Source: Rosenbergiella gaditana
Lineage (GTDB): Bacteria > Pseudomonadota > Gammaproteobacteria > Enterobacterales > Enterobacteriaceae
Direction of reading: 5' to 3'
Assembly (NCBI RefSeq): GCF_018494065.1
Contig: NZ_JABBFR010000006.1
Coordinates: forward strand, 1 to 64,000
DNA: 64,000 nucleotides
The position numbers and the translations under genes were made by a program. This document shows, one piece after another, positions 1-7,264 of this stretch (positions are counted from its first letter, which is position 1; every line of letters begins with the position of its first letter). A model generated the notes under the pieces. That model worked only from the letters and a program-made list of their open reading frames with translations. It ran no database searches and was not told where the DNA came from.

Positions 1-171
<171 letters not shown>

Positions 172-173
<2 letters not shown>

Positions 174-193
174 CACCTACGGGTGCTTTTTTT
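172..193 (+). terminator. rho-independent terminator in prophage operon
   Basis: A 6-bp stem (AGCACC 172-177 with GGTGCT 182-187) around a TACG tetraloop is followed by an uninterrupted T run to 193. It overlaps the stop codon of the partial gene. If downstream genes belong to the same transcript, they would need read-through, as in antiterminated lambdoid early operons, or their own promoter. Confidence 0.75.
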
Positions 194-264
194 ACGCCCT
201 CATATCAGCGCCTATTCAATGAGTGGGCGGTTATATGACAACAACACTTAACGGAGTATCGCTA

Positions 265-402
265 ATGACCATCAACGTCAATAGCGGCGTCATTGGCGCT
301 GCTACCAACCTATTTAATCGCTTTAAACAATTCACTACCACTCAATTAGACCGCATTCAGCAGTTCGTTAACGATGCGGCCAGACCGGAGGCCTATGCGT
401 GA
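265..402 (+). CDS. small prophage protein, unknown
   Basis: A 45-residue ORF. The ATG at 265 is preferred over the in-frame ATG at 235 because GGAG at 253-256 sits 8 nt upstream of 265. The product starts MTINVNSGVIGAATNL and continues with an amphipathic Phe/Lys/Gln-rich segment. The family is not recognised. Its TGA (400-402) overlaps the GTG start of the next small ORF (399-401), so the two are probably translationally coupled members of a phage early operon. The short length makes this tentative; the ribosome-binding site and coupling are the main support. Confidence 0.5.
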   Translation: MTINVNSGVIGAATNLFNRFKQFTTTQLDRIQQFVNDAARPEAYA

Positions 403-518
403 GAATTTCACTAGAACGTCAAAAGATAACCATTTTTCGCAGTGGTGAGTTCCGAGTTTATCCGCGTTCACTGTCTGGTTGCGCGTTAATTATCAAGGAT
501 TTATGGAGGTCAAAATGA
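399..518 (+). CDS. very small prophage protein, coupled to both neighbours
   Basis: A 39-codon ORF starting with GTG at 399. It overlaps the previous stop by a GTGA junction and ends at TGA 516-518, inside an ATGA junction with the next gene (ATG 515). The product (starting VRISLERQKITIFRSG) is basic and has no recognised motif. The end-to-end overlaps are what one expects of a real, coupled phage gene rather than a chance frame. Function unknown. Confidence 0.45.
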   Translation: MRISLERQKITIFRSGEFRVYPRSLSGCALIIKDLWRSK

Positions 519-757
519 GAGAGCTAATTTGCACCGCACAAAACTTCGAAACGAGAAAAGATGCTCGCGGTGAGATTCAAATCGTTATGCAAGACGTGAG
601 ATTAGACCAGCAAACCGATATGGCTGAGTTAATCGCTGACGGCGACCTGTGGGCTGTAGCTGAGAAGTTAATGGAACACGGATTCATTGTCACTCCGCCA
701 GTCGGCACATCGCTTGATTTCGAATCAGGCGCACTAAGTAAACCATTACCATTCTGA
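515..757 (+). CDS. prophage protein, unknown (80 aa)
   Basis: The start is taken at ATG 515, which has GGAGG at 505-509 and gives an 80-residue product beginning MRELICTAQNFETRKDA. An in-frame TTG at 479 lacks a comparable site. The protein is acidic and ends in a short Pro/Phe tail (SKPLPF). It lies 7 nt upstream of the Sak4-like recombinase gene, so it belongs to the recombination segment of the prophage early operon. I recognise no family. Confidence 0.6.
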   Translation: MRELICTAQNFETRKDARGEIQIVMQDVRLDQQTDMAELIADGDLWAVAEKLMEHGFIVTPPVGTSLDFESGALSKPLPF

Positions 758-764
758 GGTTTCT

Positions 765-1640
765 ATGAAATTTGAAAAAGCCATGAGAAAGAAAGCCAGA
801 CTACGGTTGGCTCTTACCGGGCCAAGTGGTGCAGGGAAGACTTACAGCGCGTTATTGGTCGCCAAGGGAATTGGAGGAAAGGTTGCAGTATTGGACACCG
901 AAAAAGGCAGCGCATCACTTTACTCTGACATCGTGGATTTCGATGTTTTAGAGCTTGACCCACCCTTCTCTCCAGAGCGTTTTATCGAGGCAATCAACGC
1001 TGCAGAAAACGCAGGATATGACACGCTCATACTGGACAGTATTACCCACGAATGGAGCGGTGTCGGCGGCTGTTTAGAGCTTGTCGATACGATAGCAAAG
1101 ACGAAGTTTCGCGGTAATTCTTGGTCAGCCTGGAGTGAGATTAACCCACGCCACAGACTATTTCTTGATGCAATCCTCCGATCGCCTATGCATATCATCG
1201 CTACGATGCGGAGCAAGACGGAAACAGCTCAAGTAGAAGAGAACGGACGCAAGAAGGTCGCCAAGCTAGGTATGAAGTCAGAGCAGCGTGATGGTGTTGA
1301 ATATGAGTTCACGACCGTCTTAGATATCGGGCATGAAACACATCACGCGATCGCCAGCAAGGACCGTACAAAGTTATTTAGTAATTGCGACCCCGTCGTA
1401 TTGTCAGAATCAACCGGAGCGAGCCTTCTAGAATGGCTGGAATCTGGCGTTAATCCCCATGAAGAGTCGCTTAAAGCATTCCTATCTTCAGCTGAGGCAT
1501 CAACTGACATGGAAGCGTTGCGCCACTCATTTGAGGAGGCATGGCGGACGCTAAGAGGAACTGAGTTTCAGGCTAAGGCTAAAGAGATTTATGACCTCCG
1601 TAAATCAGAATTAGATAACCAAAATGAGGAAGCAGCATGA
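765..1640 (+). CDS. Sak4-like phage recombinase (RecA-fold ATPase)
   Basis: A 291-residue phage P-loop ATPase of the Sak4 (Rad51/RecA-core) type. These proteins promote single-strand annealing and recombination of phage DNA with a partner SSB. The Walker A motif GPSGAGKT lies near residue 19, a Walker B-like [11 protein letters not shown] near residue 85, and a sensor-like IIATMRSK near residue 145. The last ~60 residues are charged and helical. Its TGA (1638-1640) overlaps the ATG of the SSB gene by ATGA, the usual Sak4-SSB pairing. The fold is clear; the exact family name is inferred from length, motifs and the SSB neighbour. Confidence 0.75.
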   Translation: MKFEKAMRKKARLRLALTGPSGAGKTYSALLVAKGIGGKVAVLDTEKGSASLYSDIVDFDVLELDPPFSPERFIEAINAAENAGYDTLILDSITHEWSGVGGCLELVDTIAKTKFRGNSWSAWSEINPRHRLFLDAILRSPMHIIATMRSKTETAQVEENGRKKVAKLGMKSEQRDGVEYEFTTVLDIGHETHHAIASKDRTKLFSNCDPVVLSESTGASLLEWLESGVNPHEESLKAFLSSAEASTDMEALRHSFEEAWRTLRGTEFQAKAKEIYDLRKSELDNQNEEAA

Positions 1641-2104
1641 GTAGTAGAGGCGTAAACAAAGTGATTATCGTGGGTCGATTGGGTCAAGACCCTGAAGTTC
1701 GATACGCTCCATCAGGGGCGTGTTTTGCAAATCTATCAGTGGCTACATCGGAGAGCTGGCGCGACAAGCAAACTGGTGAGCAAAAGGAGATTACTGAGTG
1801 GCACCGCGTAGTAATCAGCGGGAAGCTAGCGGAAATTGCGGGTAAGTATCTGCGGAAAGGCTCCGAAGTCTATCTAGAAGGCAAGTTGCGGACTCGTAAG
1901 TGGCAGGACCAGTCAGGTAACGACCGCTATACAACTGAGATTCAGGTAGGCATCAACGGAACGATGCAGATGCTCGGCGGCAAGCAAGAAGGCCAATCAA
2001 ACGGTAATAGCCAACCTAAAAATAATACTCAGCAGACTCAACGTAGTCAGCCACAGCAATCGAACGAGCCGCCAATGGACTTCGATGACGATGTGCCCTT
2101 TTAG
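1637..2104 (+). CDS. ssb: prophage single-stranded DNA-binding protein
   Basis: A 155-residue SSB. An OB-fold N-terminal domain (about residues 1-110, starting [20 protein letters not shown]) is followed by a Gln/Asn/Ser-rich linker and the acidic tail DFDDDVPF, which in bacterial SSBs recruits partner proteins. It is shorter than the ~178-residue E. coli chromosomal SSB, mainly in the linker. Translation is coupled to the upstream recombinase by a 4-nt overlap, pointing to a recombinase/SSB module. It is the phage-borne copy rather than the housekeeping gene. Confidence 0.9.
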   Translation: MSSRGVNKVIIVGRLGQDPEVRYAPSGACFANLSVATSESWRDKQTGEQKEITEWHRVVISGKLAEIAGKYLRKGSEVYLEGKLRTRKWQDQSGNDRYTTEIQVGINGTMQMLGGKQEGQSNGNSQPKNNTQQTQRSQPQQSNEPPMDFDDDVPF

Positions 2105-2148
2105 CAGTCAGCAATAACCACCCTTCCCACCTAATTTAAGGAAACCCC

Positions 2149-2553
2149 ATGAACTTATCCGAGAAAGAATCGGCGGTATTCTCACGCCTGACACTTAGCC
2201 AGAGAGAGGAGATTAGCCAGTTCCCTCCTGCATTGCGTAGTAGAACACTAGCCGACCTTTCTTCGGTGCGTTCTGATTATGGAAAGGTTATCGCTAAAGC
2301 AAAAATTGATGCGATGGTTGCTTCGATTATTGGCACAGGGAAGGTCGATCCATGGAATACGCGATACACCGATAAGGGAAGGTTAAGGGCTGAGAATCTA
2401 AAGGCATCGGTTAACCCTCCACTACCAGAGTGGATGGAGATAGACCGGGCAAGGATACGCAACGAAGAAGCAAAGGCGTGGGCTGATAAGTCGTCACGAA
2501 ACTACGTGGTACCAACATCTAACCTTAACGGTCGCGGCGGATTTGGCGACTAA
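2149..2553 (+). CDS. prophage protein, unknown (134 aa)
   Basis: A 134-residue basic protein. The ATG at 2149 is preceded by TAAGGA about 9 nt upstream. The N-terminal half is rich in Ser/Arg/Leu (for example SQFPPALRSRTLADLS), and the C-terminal half carries PWNTRYTDKGRLRAEN and ends in a Gly-rich GRGGFGD. No family is recognised and there are no membrane segments. It follows the SSB gene by 44 nt in the same early operon. A role in phage DNA metabolism is possible from position only. Confidence 0.6.
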   Translation: MNLSEKESAVFSRLTLSQREEISQFPPALRSRTLADLSSVRSDYGKVIAKAKIDAMVASIIGTGKVDPWNTRYTDKGRLRAENLKASVNPPLPEWMEIDRARIRNEEAKAWADKSSRNYVVPTSNLNGRGGFGD

Positions 2554-2594
2554 CCCCATCGCCAAGGAAGGCTAACTTATAGTGGAGAGTAGTA

Positions 2595-3047
2595 ATGATT
2601 ACATTAACAAAAGAGCAGCGTGAAGAGTTGACTAAGTTTGCAAGGTCGGCGCTTAACTCCTTAAATGGCATCGAGCCAGAGAATCCTAACCAGTACGACG
2701 ATTGCTTGTCAGAATATATGCAGAAATTGGTTGAAATAGCCCTAGAATCACTAACGGTAGACCATTTTGGTTACGGAATATCAGAGCCAGACGGGGCAAT
2801 ATACTTATCAGAATGTTGCATTGATAAATACGGAAGCACTGTTAGTGACGAAGTTACAGCCCTAAATGATGGAGTCACTGACTTGGAGGGAGGATATAAG
2901 GTAGTGCAGCTTTTCACAGCCCCGCCAGTGCCGGAGATTAAGTTACCACCTGAATTCAATGAAAATCACGATTCCTTCAATGAATTTAGACGAGGATGGA
3001 ATGGTGCCATTTCAGAAGTTAAACGAACTAACGGATTGGGGGAGTGA
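2595..3047 (+). CDS. Ead/Ea22-like prophage early protein
   Basis: A 150-residue protein starting MITLTKEQREELTKFA. The late segment VVQLFTAPPVPE resembles the Leu-Tyr/Phe-Thr-Ala-Pro-Pro motif that recurs in Ead/Ea22-type lambdoid early proteins, whose function is unknown. The N-terminal part is acidic and helical. The stop (TGA 3045-3047) lies one base before the next ATG (3049), the first step of a chain of overlapping small genes. The family link rests on one motif and is tentative. Confidence 0.55.
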   Translation: MITLTKEQREELTKFARSALNSLNGIEPENPNQYDDCLSEYMQKLVEIALESLTVDHFGYGISEPDGAIYLSECCIDKYGSTVSDEVTALNDGVTDLEGGYKVVQLFTAPPVPEIKLPPEFNENHDSFNEFRRGWNGAISEVKRTNGLGE

Positions 3048-3048
3048 T

Positions 3049-3195
3049 ATGGCTAAATACAAAGTGATTGCGGAAGGTCCAGGTATTCAGGAGGAGGAAG
3101 AGTTTGAGGTAGATTCAGAGGAAGAAGCAGAGGAATACGCTAAAGATTTCTTTTTTAGCCATTTTAATTACGGACTTTCAAAGGTGAGTGATTAA
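3049..3195 (+). CDS. small acidic prophage protein (48 aa)
   Basis: The start is ATG 3049, preceded by a G-rich GGGGGAG site that lies in the end of the previous gene. The 48-residue product begins MAKYKVIAEG and has a long acidic block (EEEEFEVDSEEEAEEY) and a Phe-rich end. A longer in-frame start at 2959 would sit inside the previous gene and is not favoured. Its TAA shares bases with the ATG of the next gene (TAATG). Such small acidic early proteins are sometimes DNA mimics that inhibit host enzymes, but here that is speculation. Confidence 0.55.
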   Translation: MAKYKVIAEGPGIQEEEEFEVDSEEEAEEYAKDFFFSHFNYGLSKVSD

Positions 3196-3365
3196 TGATT
3201 CATATCGTAACTAGAAGGCATCGCAGGGATGTATGGAACCGCGAGGAAATCGTATCAGTCTACGCTGACAAGAAGGAAGCTGGCGAATTTTGCAAGGATA
3301 AAAACTCAAAGCATGATGCTGTGCAGCCTTATCTATACAGCGTTACCAGTAAGAGGGTGAAATAA
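3195..3365 (+). CDS. small basic prophage protein (56 aa)
   Basis: A 56-residue ORF from ATG 3195 (overlapping the previous TAA 3193-3195) to TAA 3363-3365, which overlaps the next ATG. The product starts MIHIVTRRHRRDVW and is strongly basic, in contrast to the acidic protein before it. Nothing in it is recognised. Single-base TAATG overlaps at both ends argue strongly that it is translated, by re-initiation, as part of the string. Confidence 0.55.
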   Translation: MIHIVTRRHRRDVWNREEIVSVYADKKEAGEFCKDKNSKHDAVQPYLYSVTSKRVK

Positions 3366-3604
3366 TGGGAAAGGTAACTTACGTTGTTGAGTACGAGGAC
3401 GGAAAGGGGCCACCTGTTTACAGTGATATGGAAGTAGCGGGAGGGAAGCTGGCAGCCGTGAAGTGGAGTGATTATCGGGATAATCATCTGTTACCTGAGG
3501 AGCTGGATATTATCGACGAAGCACTTACCGAGATAGCCTATGACATCGTTGATGTTGAGGCGTACGTCGAGATAATGAATAAGTTGAGGTTAATGACCCA
3601 ATGA
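3365..3604 (+). CDS. prophage protein, unknown (79 aa)
   Basis: A 79-residue acidic protein starting MGKVTYVVEYEDGKG. The ATG at 3365 overlaps the upstream TAA, and its own TGA (3602-3604) overlaps the ATG at 3601. The N-terminus looks like a short beta-hairpin and the rest is helical. No family is recognised. Position in the coupled string implies co-expression with the neighbours early in induction. Confidence 0.55.
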   Translation: MGKVTYVVEYEDGKGPPVYSDMEVAGGKLAAVKWSDYRDNHLLPEELDIIDEALTEIAYDIVDVEAYVEIMNKLRLMTQ

Positions 3605-3769
3605 TACTAGCTGGATACCTAATCCTTGAAATAGTCGGAAATACCACCCCCCCCCCTCACCGAAACAATCTACCCCACCCAATCACAATGCGAGCATCAG
3701 ATAGAGGCTATGAAAGATATTCAGCCTCAGCATGAGATTGTGTGTGGTGAAGTAAGAAGGAATATATGA
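3601..3769 (+). pseudogene. small prophage gene split by a C10 tract (frameshift)
   Basis: ATG 3601 opens a frame (MILAGYLILEIVGNTT) that runs into ten consecutive C residues at 3647-3656. After the tract the original frame continues to an unrelated stop. The +1 frame instead reads TETIYPTQSQCEHQIEAMKD and ends at TGA 3767-3769, exactly overlapping the next ATG (3766) as every other junction in this string does. A tract of nine C would fuse the two parts into one ~55-residue protein with a hydrophobic N-terminus. Slippage, phase variation or a base-call error could all explain the present state. Confidence 0.6.
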
Positions 3770-4002
3770 TGCGTGAGGTTATCCGTGGCGATACCGAGCC
3801 AGTACATATCGTGGTCGCCAGCAGAGCTATCGATAAGCATCGATTGAAGTACGGAACTGGGAACAAGTATCACCATGTCGTGTATTCTGTCGGCTACCGT
3901 GACCGGCATTATCAAATCGAAGTAGTCACCAGAAAGACAACCATATCCGCAACAGTAATAACCGGATGCAGGAACCTAACCAGAGTTCATCATCAGCAAT
4001 GA
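3766..4002 (+). CDS. prophage protein, unknown (78 aa)
   Basis: A 78-residue basic protein starting MMREVIRGDTEPVHIV, with many His/Arg/Tyr residues (KYHHVVYSVGYRDRHYQIEV). The start at 3766 overlaps the stop of the C10-tract gene by ATGA. No recognised domain. It is the last member of the tightly overlapping string; the next small ORF starts 8 nt after its stop. Confidence 0.5.
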   Translation: MMREVIRGDTEPVHIVVASRAIDKHRLKYGTGNKYHHVVYSVGYRDRHYQIEVVTRKTTISATVITGCRNLTRVHHQQ

Positions 4003-4009
4003 GGTAAAA

Positions 4010-4177
4010 ATGATTAATGAACTTGAGCGAAACATACTAAAGCAGCGTAATGAGCTGGCTGAAATTCTTAATAAAGTTGTAAACAGTTATCAAAGGAATG
4101 AAAAAAATATCGACCCAGTTATCTTGTCCAAAGCATCAGATATTCTTAAAAAGTACCCGCACGTTAACAGCAAATAA
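4010..4177 (+). CDS. small helical prophage protein (55 aa)
   Basis: A 55-residue ORF from ATG 4010 (GAGG 4001-4004, spacing 5) to TAA 4175-4177. The sequence MINELERNILKQRNELAEIL, a central polar loop and LSKASDILKKY suggest two helices forming a hairpin. The spacing loosely recalls Spo0E-like small helical-hairpin proteins, including an S-x-x-x-D stretch. That family is known mainly from Gram-positive bacteria, so I treat this as resemblance only. Confidence 0.5.
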   Translation: MINELERNILKQRNELAEILNKVVNSYQRNEKNIDPVILSKASDILKKYPHVNSK

Positions 4178-4262
4178 CCCCCAATATTAAATCAACCCAC
4201 CCTACTCCCGCACCGACAATCGGCGGCATCGTCATGTCTGCGGGAAGGTAAAGGAGAATGCT

Positions 4263-4454
4263 ATGCAGATTGAAGAATTAGTCACTGAAAAAGAAGTTAT
4301 GAGCCTCTTACACATACGCTCACGGTACACAATTTGGAAGTACCGCAAAGAGCGTAACTTTCCTCATCCGGTTCGCACCCATCCTTCACAATTTCGCCCA
4401 TCAGACATTCAAGCGTGGATCGACAATGGTGGCGTTAATCAGAAAGCTTCTTAA
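4263..4454 (+). CDS. AlpA/excisionase-like DNA-binding protein
   Basis: A 63-residue protein. ATG 4263 has AAAGGAG about 7 nt upstream. Residues ~7-60 form a MerR/AlpA-type winged-helix motif: EKEVMSLLHIRSRYTIWKYR, then FPHPVR and FRPSDIQAWID. Such proteins act as excisionases or as activators of integrase/excision in prophages. The 3' end overlaps the convergent integrase gene by 20 bp (4435-4454). It is probably the directionality factor for the neighbouring integrase. Whether it binds att DNA or a promoter cannot be told from sequence. Confidence 0.75.
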   Translation: MQIEELVTEKEVMSLLHIRSRYTIWKYRKERNFPHPVRTHPSQFRPSDIQAWIDNGGVNQKAS

Positions 4455-5613
4455 TGTGCTCGAACAGCCTCTCAGCGTGAAGTTCATAGGCTTTGCGCTG
4501 GTCCTCTATCCAATCGTGTTTGTTATACACCGCCATAACCCCGCCCAACTCATGCCCCAACATTTTCTCAATGACATGGGGCATGACTCCTTCTTCTGAT
4601 AGTCTCGTTGCTATGGTCCTTCGAAAGTCGTGTGTTCGCCAGTTATCAATATCTATCGAATCCCTAACTCTGCCAATAAACCGATTTGCTGCTGAGATTG
4701 TTATAGGCTTGCTCAGGTCATCACCGGGGAAAAGATTCTCTTTGTAGGTGGTTAATGCCTTTTCGAGTAATGGCTCAATCTGTGGGAATATTGGCCGGCG
4801 AATAGTGTTACCCATTTTGCTGTTTGACGCTGGCACCGTCCACACTCCATCCTCCAGGTTAAAGTCACCTTTAACAGCCAACCTTAGTTCGGATATTCTT
4901 GCGCCCCATAAGATGAGCATTTGATGGAGTAATTTATTAGACGTAGCAGCTCTGCTTCTTTCAATTCCAATCCAAACTTTTGCTAACTCAGTATAAGTAA
5001 GAACTCGGTCACCCACTGCCGAAGCAACGCCGAAGTCTTTAGGCATGATGTTCATAATTGCGCAGCTATCAACATATTGTCGCCTGATACACCAACTGAT
5101 TGCCGATCGAAGTTGAGATAACACCTGTCTTGCTCTTCGAGGATTAGCCTTTTCTTCTTTAGTGAAGAAATCCACCCATTGCCTTGTGGTTATCTGGTCA
5201 ATAGGAGCGTTGGGGAATAAGCCATCCATTATTTTGATAACGGTAGACTGATAGAGTTGCTGAGTCTTAGGCCGAAGTGACGCTGTAACATAGTTATCAT
5301 TCCAGTAATTCAGGCAGTCTTTTAATGTGACTGACTTAACCTCTTCTTTATGAAGTGAAGTTTTAGGGTCTACTCCGGCGAAGTAAAGCTCCCTGAACTC
5401 TGCTACTATGTTTCGCGCTTGTTGAAGTGATACTGAAGGGTAACGACCAATAGAAATACGCTGAGCCGAACCTTTCCACCGATAACGGTATTGAAAGGTA
5501 ATAACTCCCTTGGGAGTGACTCTCGCGCCAAGGCCCTCGGCATCGGTTAGTTCTGCCGGACCGGTATAAGGTTTGCCGAGAAGTTTTCTAAGTTTAACGT
5601 CGCTGATTGCCAT
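4435..5613 (-). CDS. int: prophage tyrosine integrase (P4-type)
   Basis: A 392-residue tyrosine recombinase that catalyses site-specific integration and excision. The N-terminal ~85 residues are the DUF4102 arm-type domain (TDAEGLGARVTPKGVITFQY). A core-binding domain lies around 100-190. The catalytic domain shows Arg in LWGARISELRLA, HDFRRT (H-x-x-R), LGHELGGVMAVYNKH, and the nucleophilic Tyr in that last motif. It is transcribed away from sbcB and towards the AlpA-like gene, so its promoter must lie in the repeat-rich 5614-5789 region. P4-type integrases usually use tRNA genes, so insertion beside sbcB is less usual for this subfamily. Confidence 0.9.
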   Translation of the reverse strand: MAISDVKLRKLLGKPYTGPAELTDAEGLGARVTPKGVITFQYRYRWKGSAQRISIGRYPSVSLQQARNIVAEFRELYFAGVDPKTSLHKEEVKSVTLKDCLNYWNDNYVTASLRPKTQQLYQSTVIKIMDGLFPNAPIDQITTRQWVDFFTKEEKANPRRARQVLSQLRSAISWCIRRQYVDSCAIMNIMPKDFGVASAVGDRVLTYTELAKVWIGIERSRAATSNKLLHQMLILWGARISELRLAVKGDFNLEDGVWTVPASNSKMGNTIRRPIFPQIEPLLEKALTTYKENLFPGDDLSKPITISAANRFIGRVRDSIDIDNWRTHDFRRTIATRLSEEGVMPHVIEKMLGHELGGVMAVYNKHDWIEDQRKAYELHAERLFEHIKKLSD

Positions 5614-5622
5614 TTTTATATT

Positions 5623-5774
5623 ATGTACGCACTAAAATAAAATTATGTACTCAATGTGTACGCAATATGTCATGTACAAAACTGGATTACAATGTACAAA
5701 AAACTACAACAGTGTACGGAAGACTACGATTATGTACGTTAAGACATTGATTTAACTGTACAATAAACTACAAA
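5623..5774 (+). repeat. TGTAC repeat array at the prophage/sbcB junction
   Basis: Eight copies of (A/G/C)TGTAC occur in one orientation, at 5623, 5645, 5656, 5672, 5692, 5712, 5732 and 5756. Four of them (5672-5732) are spaced exactly 20 bp apart. Several share a longer unit of the form TGTAC-N3-AA/GACTAC (for example 5692-5710 and 5712-5730). The array fills the gap between the integrase start and the sbcB start. Integrase arm sites, excisionase sites or an operator for int are the likely roles. A 20-bp period puts the copies on one face of the helix. Confidence 0.7.
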
Positions 5775-5789
5775 TAGTGACGATAATGT

Positions 5790-7220
5790 ATGAAAAACAA
5801 CGATACAGTACAGCCTACCTTCCTCTTTCACGATTATGAAACTTTTGGTAAACATCCTGCCTTAGATAGACCTGCACAATTTGCAGGAGTACGTACTGAC
5901 AGTACATTTACGGTAATCGGTGAACCGGAAGTCTTTTATTGTAAACTGGCTGATGATTATCTTCCTGAACCTGAGGCGGTGTTAATTACGCATATCACCC
6001 CCCAAGAAGCTCAAAAAAAAGGGATAACTGAGGCGGCGTTCACCCAACGTATTCATCATCTTTTCAGTGAACCGAATACCTGCATCGTCGGGTATAACAA
6101 TATACGTTTTGATGACGAGGTCACTCGTCACCTCTTTTATCGTAATTTTCATGACCCCTATGGCTGGAGTTGGCAAGAAGGTAACTCTCGCTGGGATCTT
6201 TTGGATGTGATGCGCGCCTGTTATGCATTGCGTCCTGAAGGTATTCAATGGCCAGAAAATGAGCAAGGCCTCCCAAGTTTCAAACTTGAACATCTAACTA
6301 AAGCGAATGGGATTGCGCATACCCATGCTCATGATGCAATGTCAGATGTCTACGCCACCATCGCCATGGCACAGCTCGTTAAAGAGAAACAGCCAAAGTT
6401 ATTCGATTTTCTCTTTACACATCGTAATAAACATCGTCTCACAAGCTTAATTGATATCCCGCAGATGAAACCTTTGGTTCATGTTTCCGGGATGTTTGGG
6501 GCAGCACGGGGGAATACAAGTTGGGTAGTCCCTCTCGCGTGGCATCCAGAAAATAAAAACGCCTTGATTACGGTAGATTTAGCGGGAGACATCACTCCCC
6601 TCCTTAACCACACCAGCGATGAGTTACGTGAAAGGCTTTATCAAACCAAAGAAGCGCGCGGTGACAATGCCCCTATCCCTTTAAAGCTGGTCCATATCAA
6701 TAAATGTCCGGTCTTAGCGCCTGCCAATGTATTACGTCCCGAAGATGCTGAGCGTCTGGGGATAGATCGACAAGCCTGCTTGAATAATTTGGCCCTATTG
6801 CGTCAGCATACTGAAATTCGGGAAAAAGTCGTCGCACTGTTCGCAGAAAAAGCGCCTTTTCCAGCAACCAATAATGTCGATAACCAGCTCTACGATGGCT
6901 TCTTTTCTGCTGCGGATAAGCAAACATTAGATGTGATCCGTCAGACCAATCCTCAGCATTTACCGGCTATGGACTTACGGTGGAGTGATAAGCGTATTGA
7001 TGAGCTACTGTTTCGTTTTCGGGCAAGAAACTACCCGGGAACACTCGATGAGGCAGAGCAGCAACGCTGGATGGATTATCGTCGTTCGGTTCTCTCACCG
7101 CAAAGGGTCAATGACTATTTCGAGCAACTTACGGTATTGATTCAAGAGTACCAAGAACAACCTGATAAGCTTGTTCTGCTACAGGCATTAGCCCGTTATG
7201 CTCAAGAACTATTAAGTTAA
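5790..7220 (+). CDS. sbcB: exodeoxyribonuclease I
   Basis: A 476-residue 3'-5' single-strand exonuclease that trims 3' tails in recombination and mismatch repair and suppresses RecF-pathway use in recBC cells. DEDDh catalytic residues are visible: D15 and E17 in FHDYETFG, an Asp in NIRFDDEVTRH, and the His/Asp pair in HDAMSDVYAT. The SH3-like and C-terminal helical domains that complete ExoI are present, and length matches the E. coli enzyme. The ATG at 5790 lies next to the TGTAC array, so the upstream DNA and possibly the first codons come from the prophage junction. The reading frame is intact. Confidence 0.95.
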   Translation: MKNNDTVQPTFLFHDYETFGKHPALDRPAQFAGVRTDSTFTVIGEPEVFYCKLADDYLPEPEAVLITHITPQEAQKKGITEAAFTQRIHHLFSEPNTCIVGYNNIRFDDEVTRHLFYRNFHDPYGWSWQEGNSRWDLLDVMRACYALRPEGIQWPENEQGLPSFKLEHLTKANGIAHTHAHDAMSDVYATIAMAQLVKEKQPKLFDFLFTHRNKHRLTSLIDIPQMKPLVHVSGMFGAARGNTSWVVPLAWHPENKNALITVDLAGDITPLLNHTSDELRERLYQTKEARGDNAPIPLKLVHINKCPVLAPANVLRPEDAERLGIDRQACLNNLALLRQHTEIREKVVALFAEKAPFPATNNVDNQLYDGFFSAADKQTLDVIRQTNPQHLPAMDLRWSDKRIDELLFRFRARNYPGTLDEAEQQRWMDYRRSVLSPQRVNDYFEQLTVLIQEYQEQPDKLVLLQALARYAQELLS

Positions 7221-7224
7221 AAAA

Positions 7225-7250
7225 AAAGCCTGCTAAGCAGGCTTTCTCAA
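7225..7250. terminator. bidirectional terminator between sbcB and the lipoprotein gene
   Basis: A 9-bp perfect stem, AAAGCCTGC (7225-7233) with GCAGGCTTT (7237-7245), closes a TAA loop. It is flanked by an A run on the left and a short T/C tract on the right, directly after the sbcB stop. It can serve sbcB and the convergent lipoprotein gene. Confidence 0.8.
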
Positions 7251-7264
7251 TTAAAGGGGCGAAA

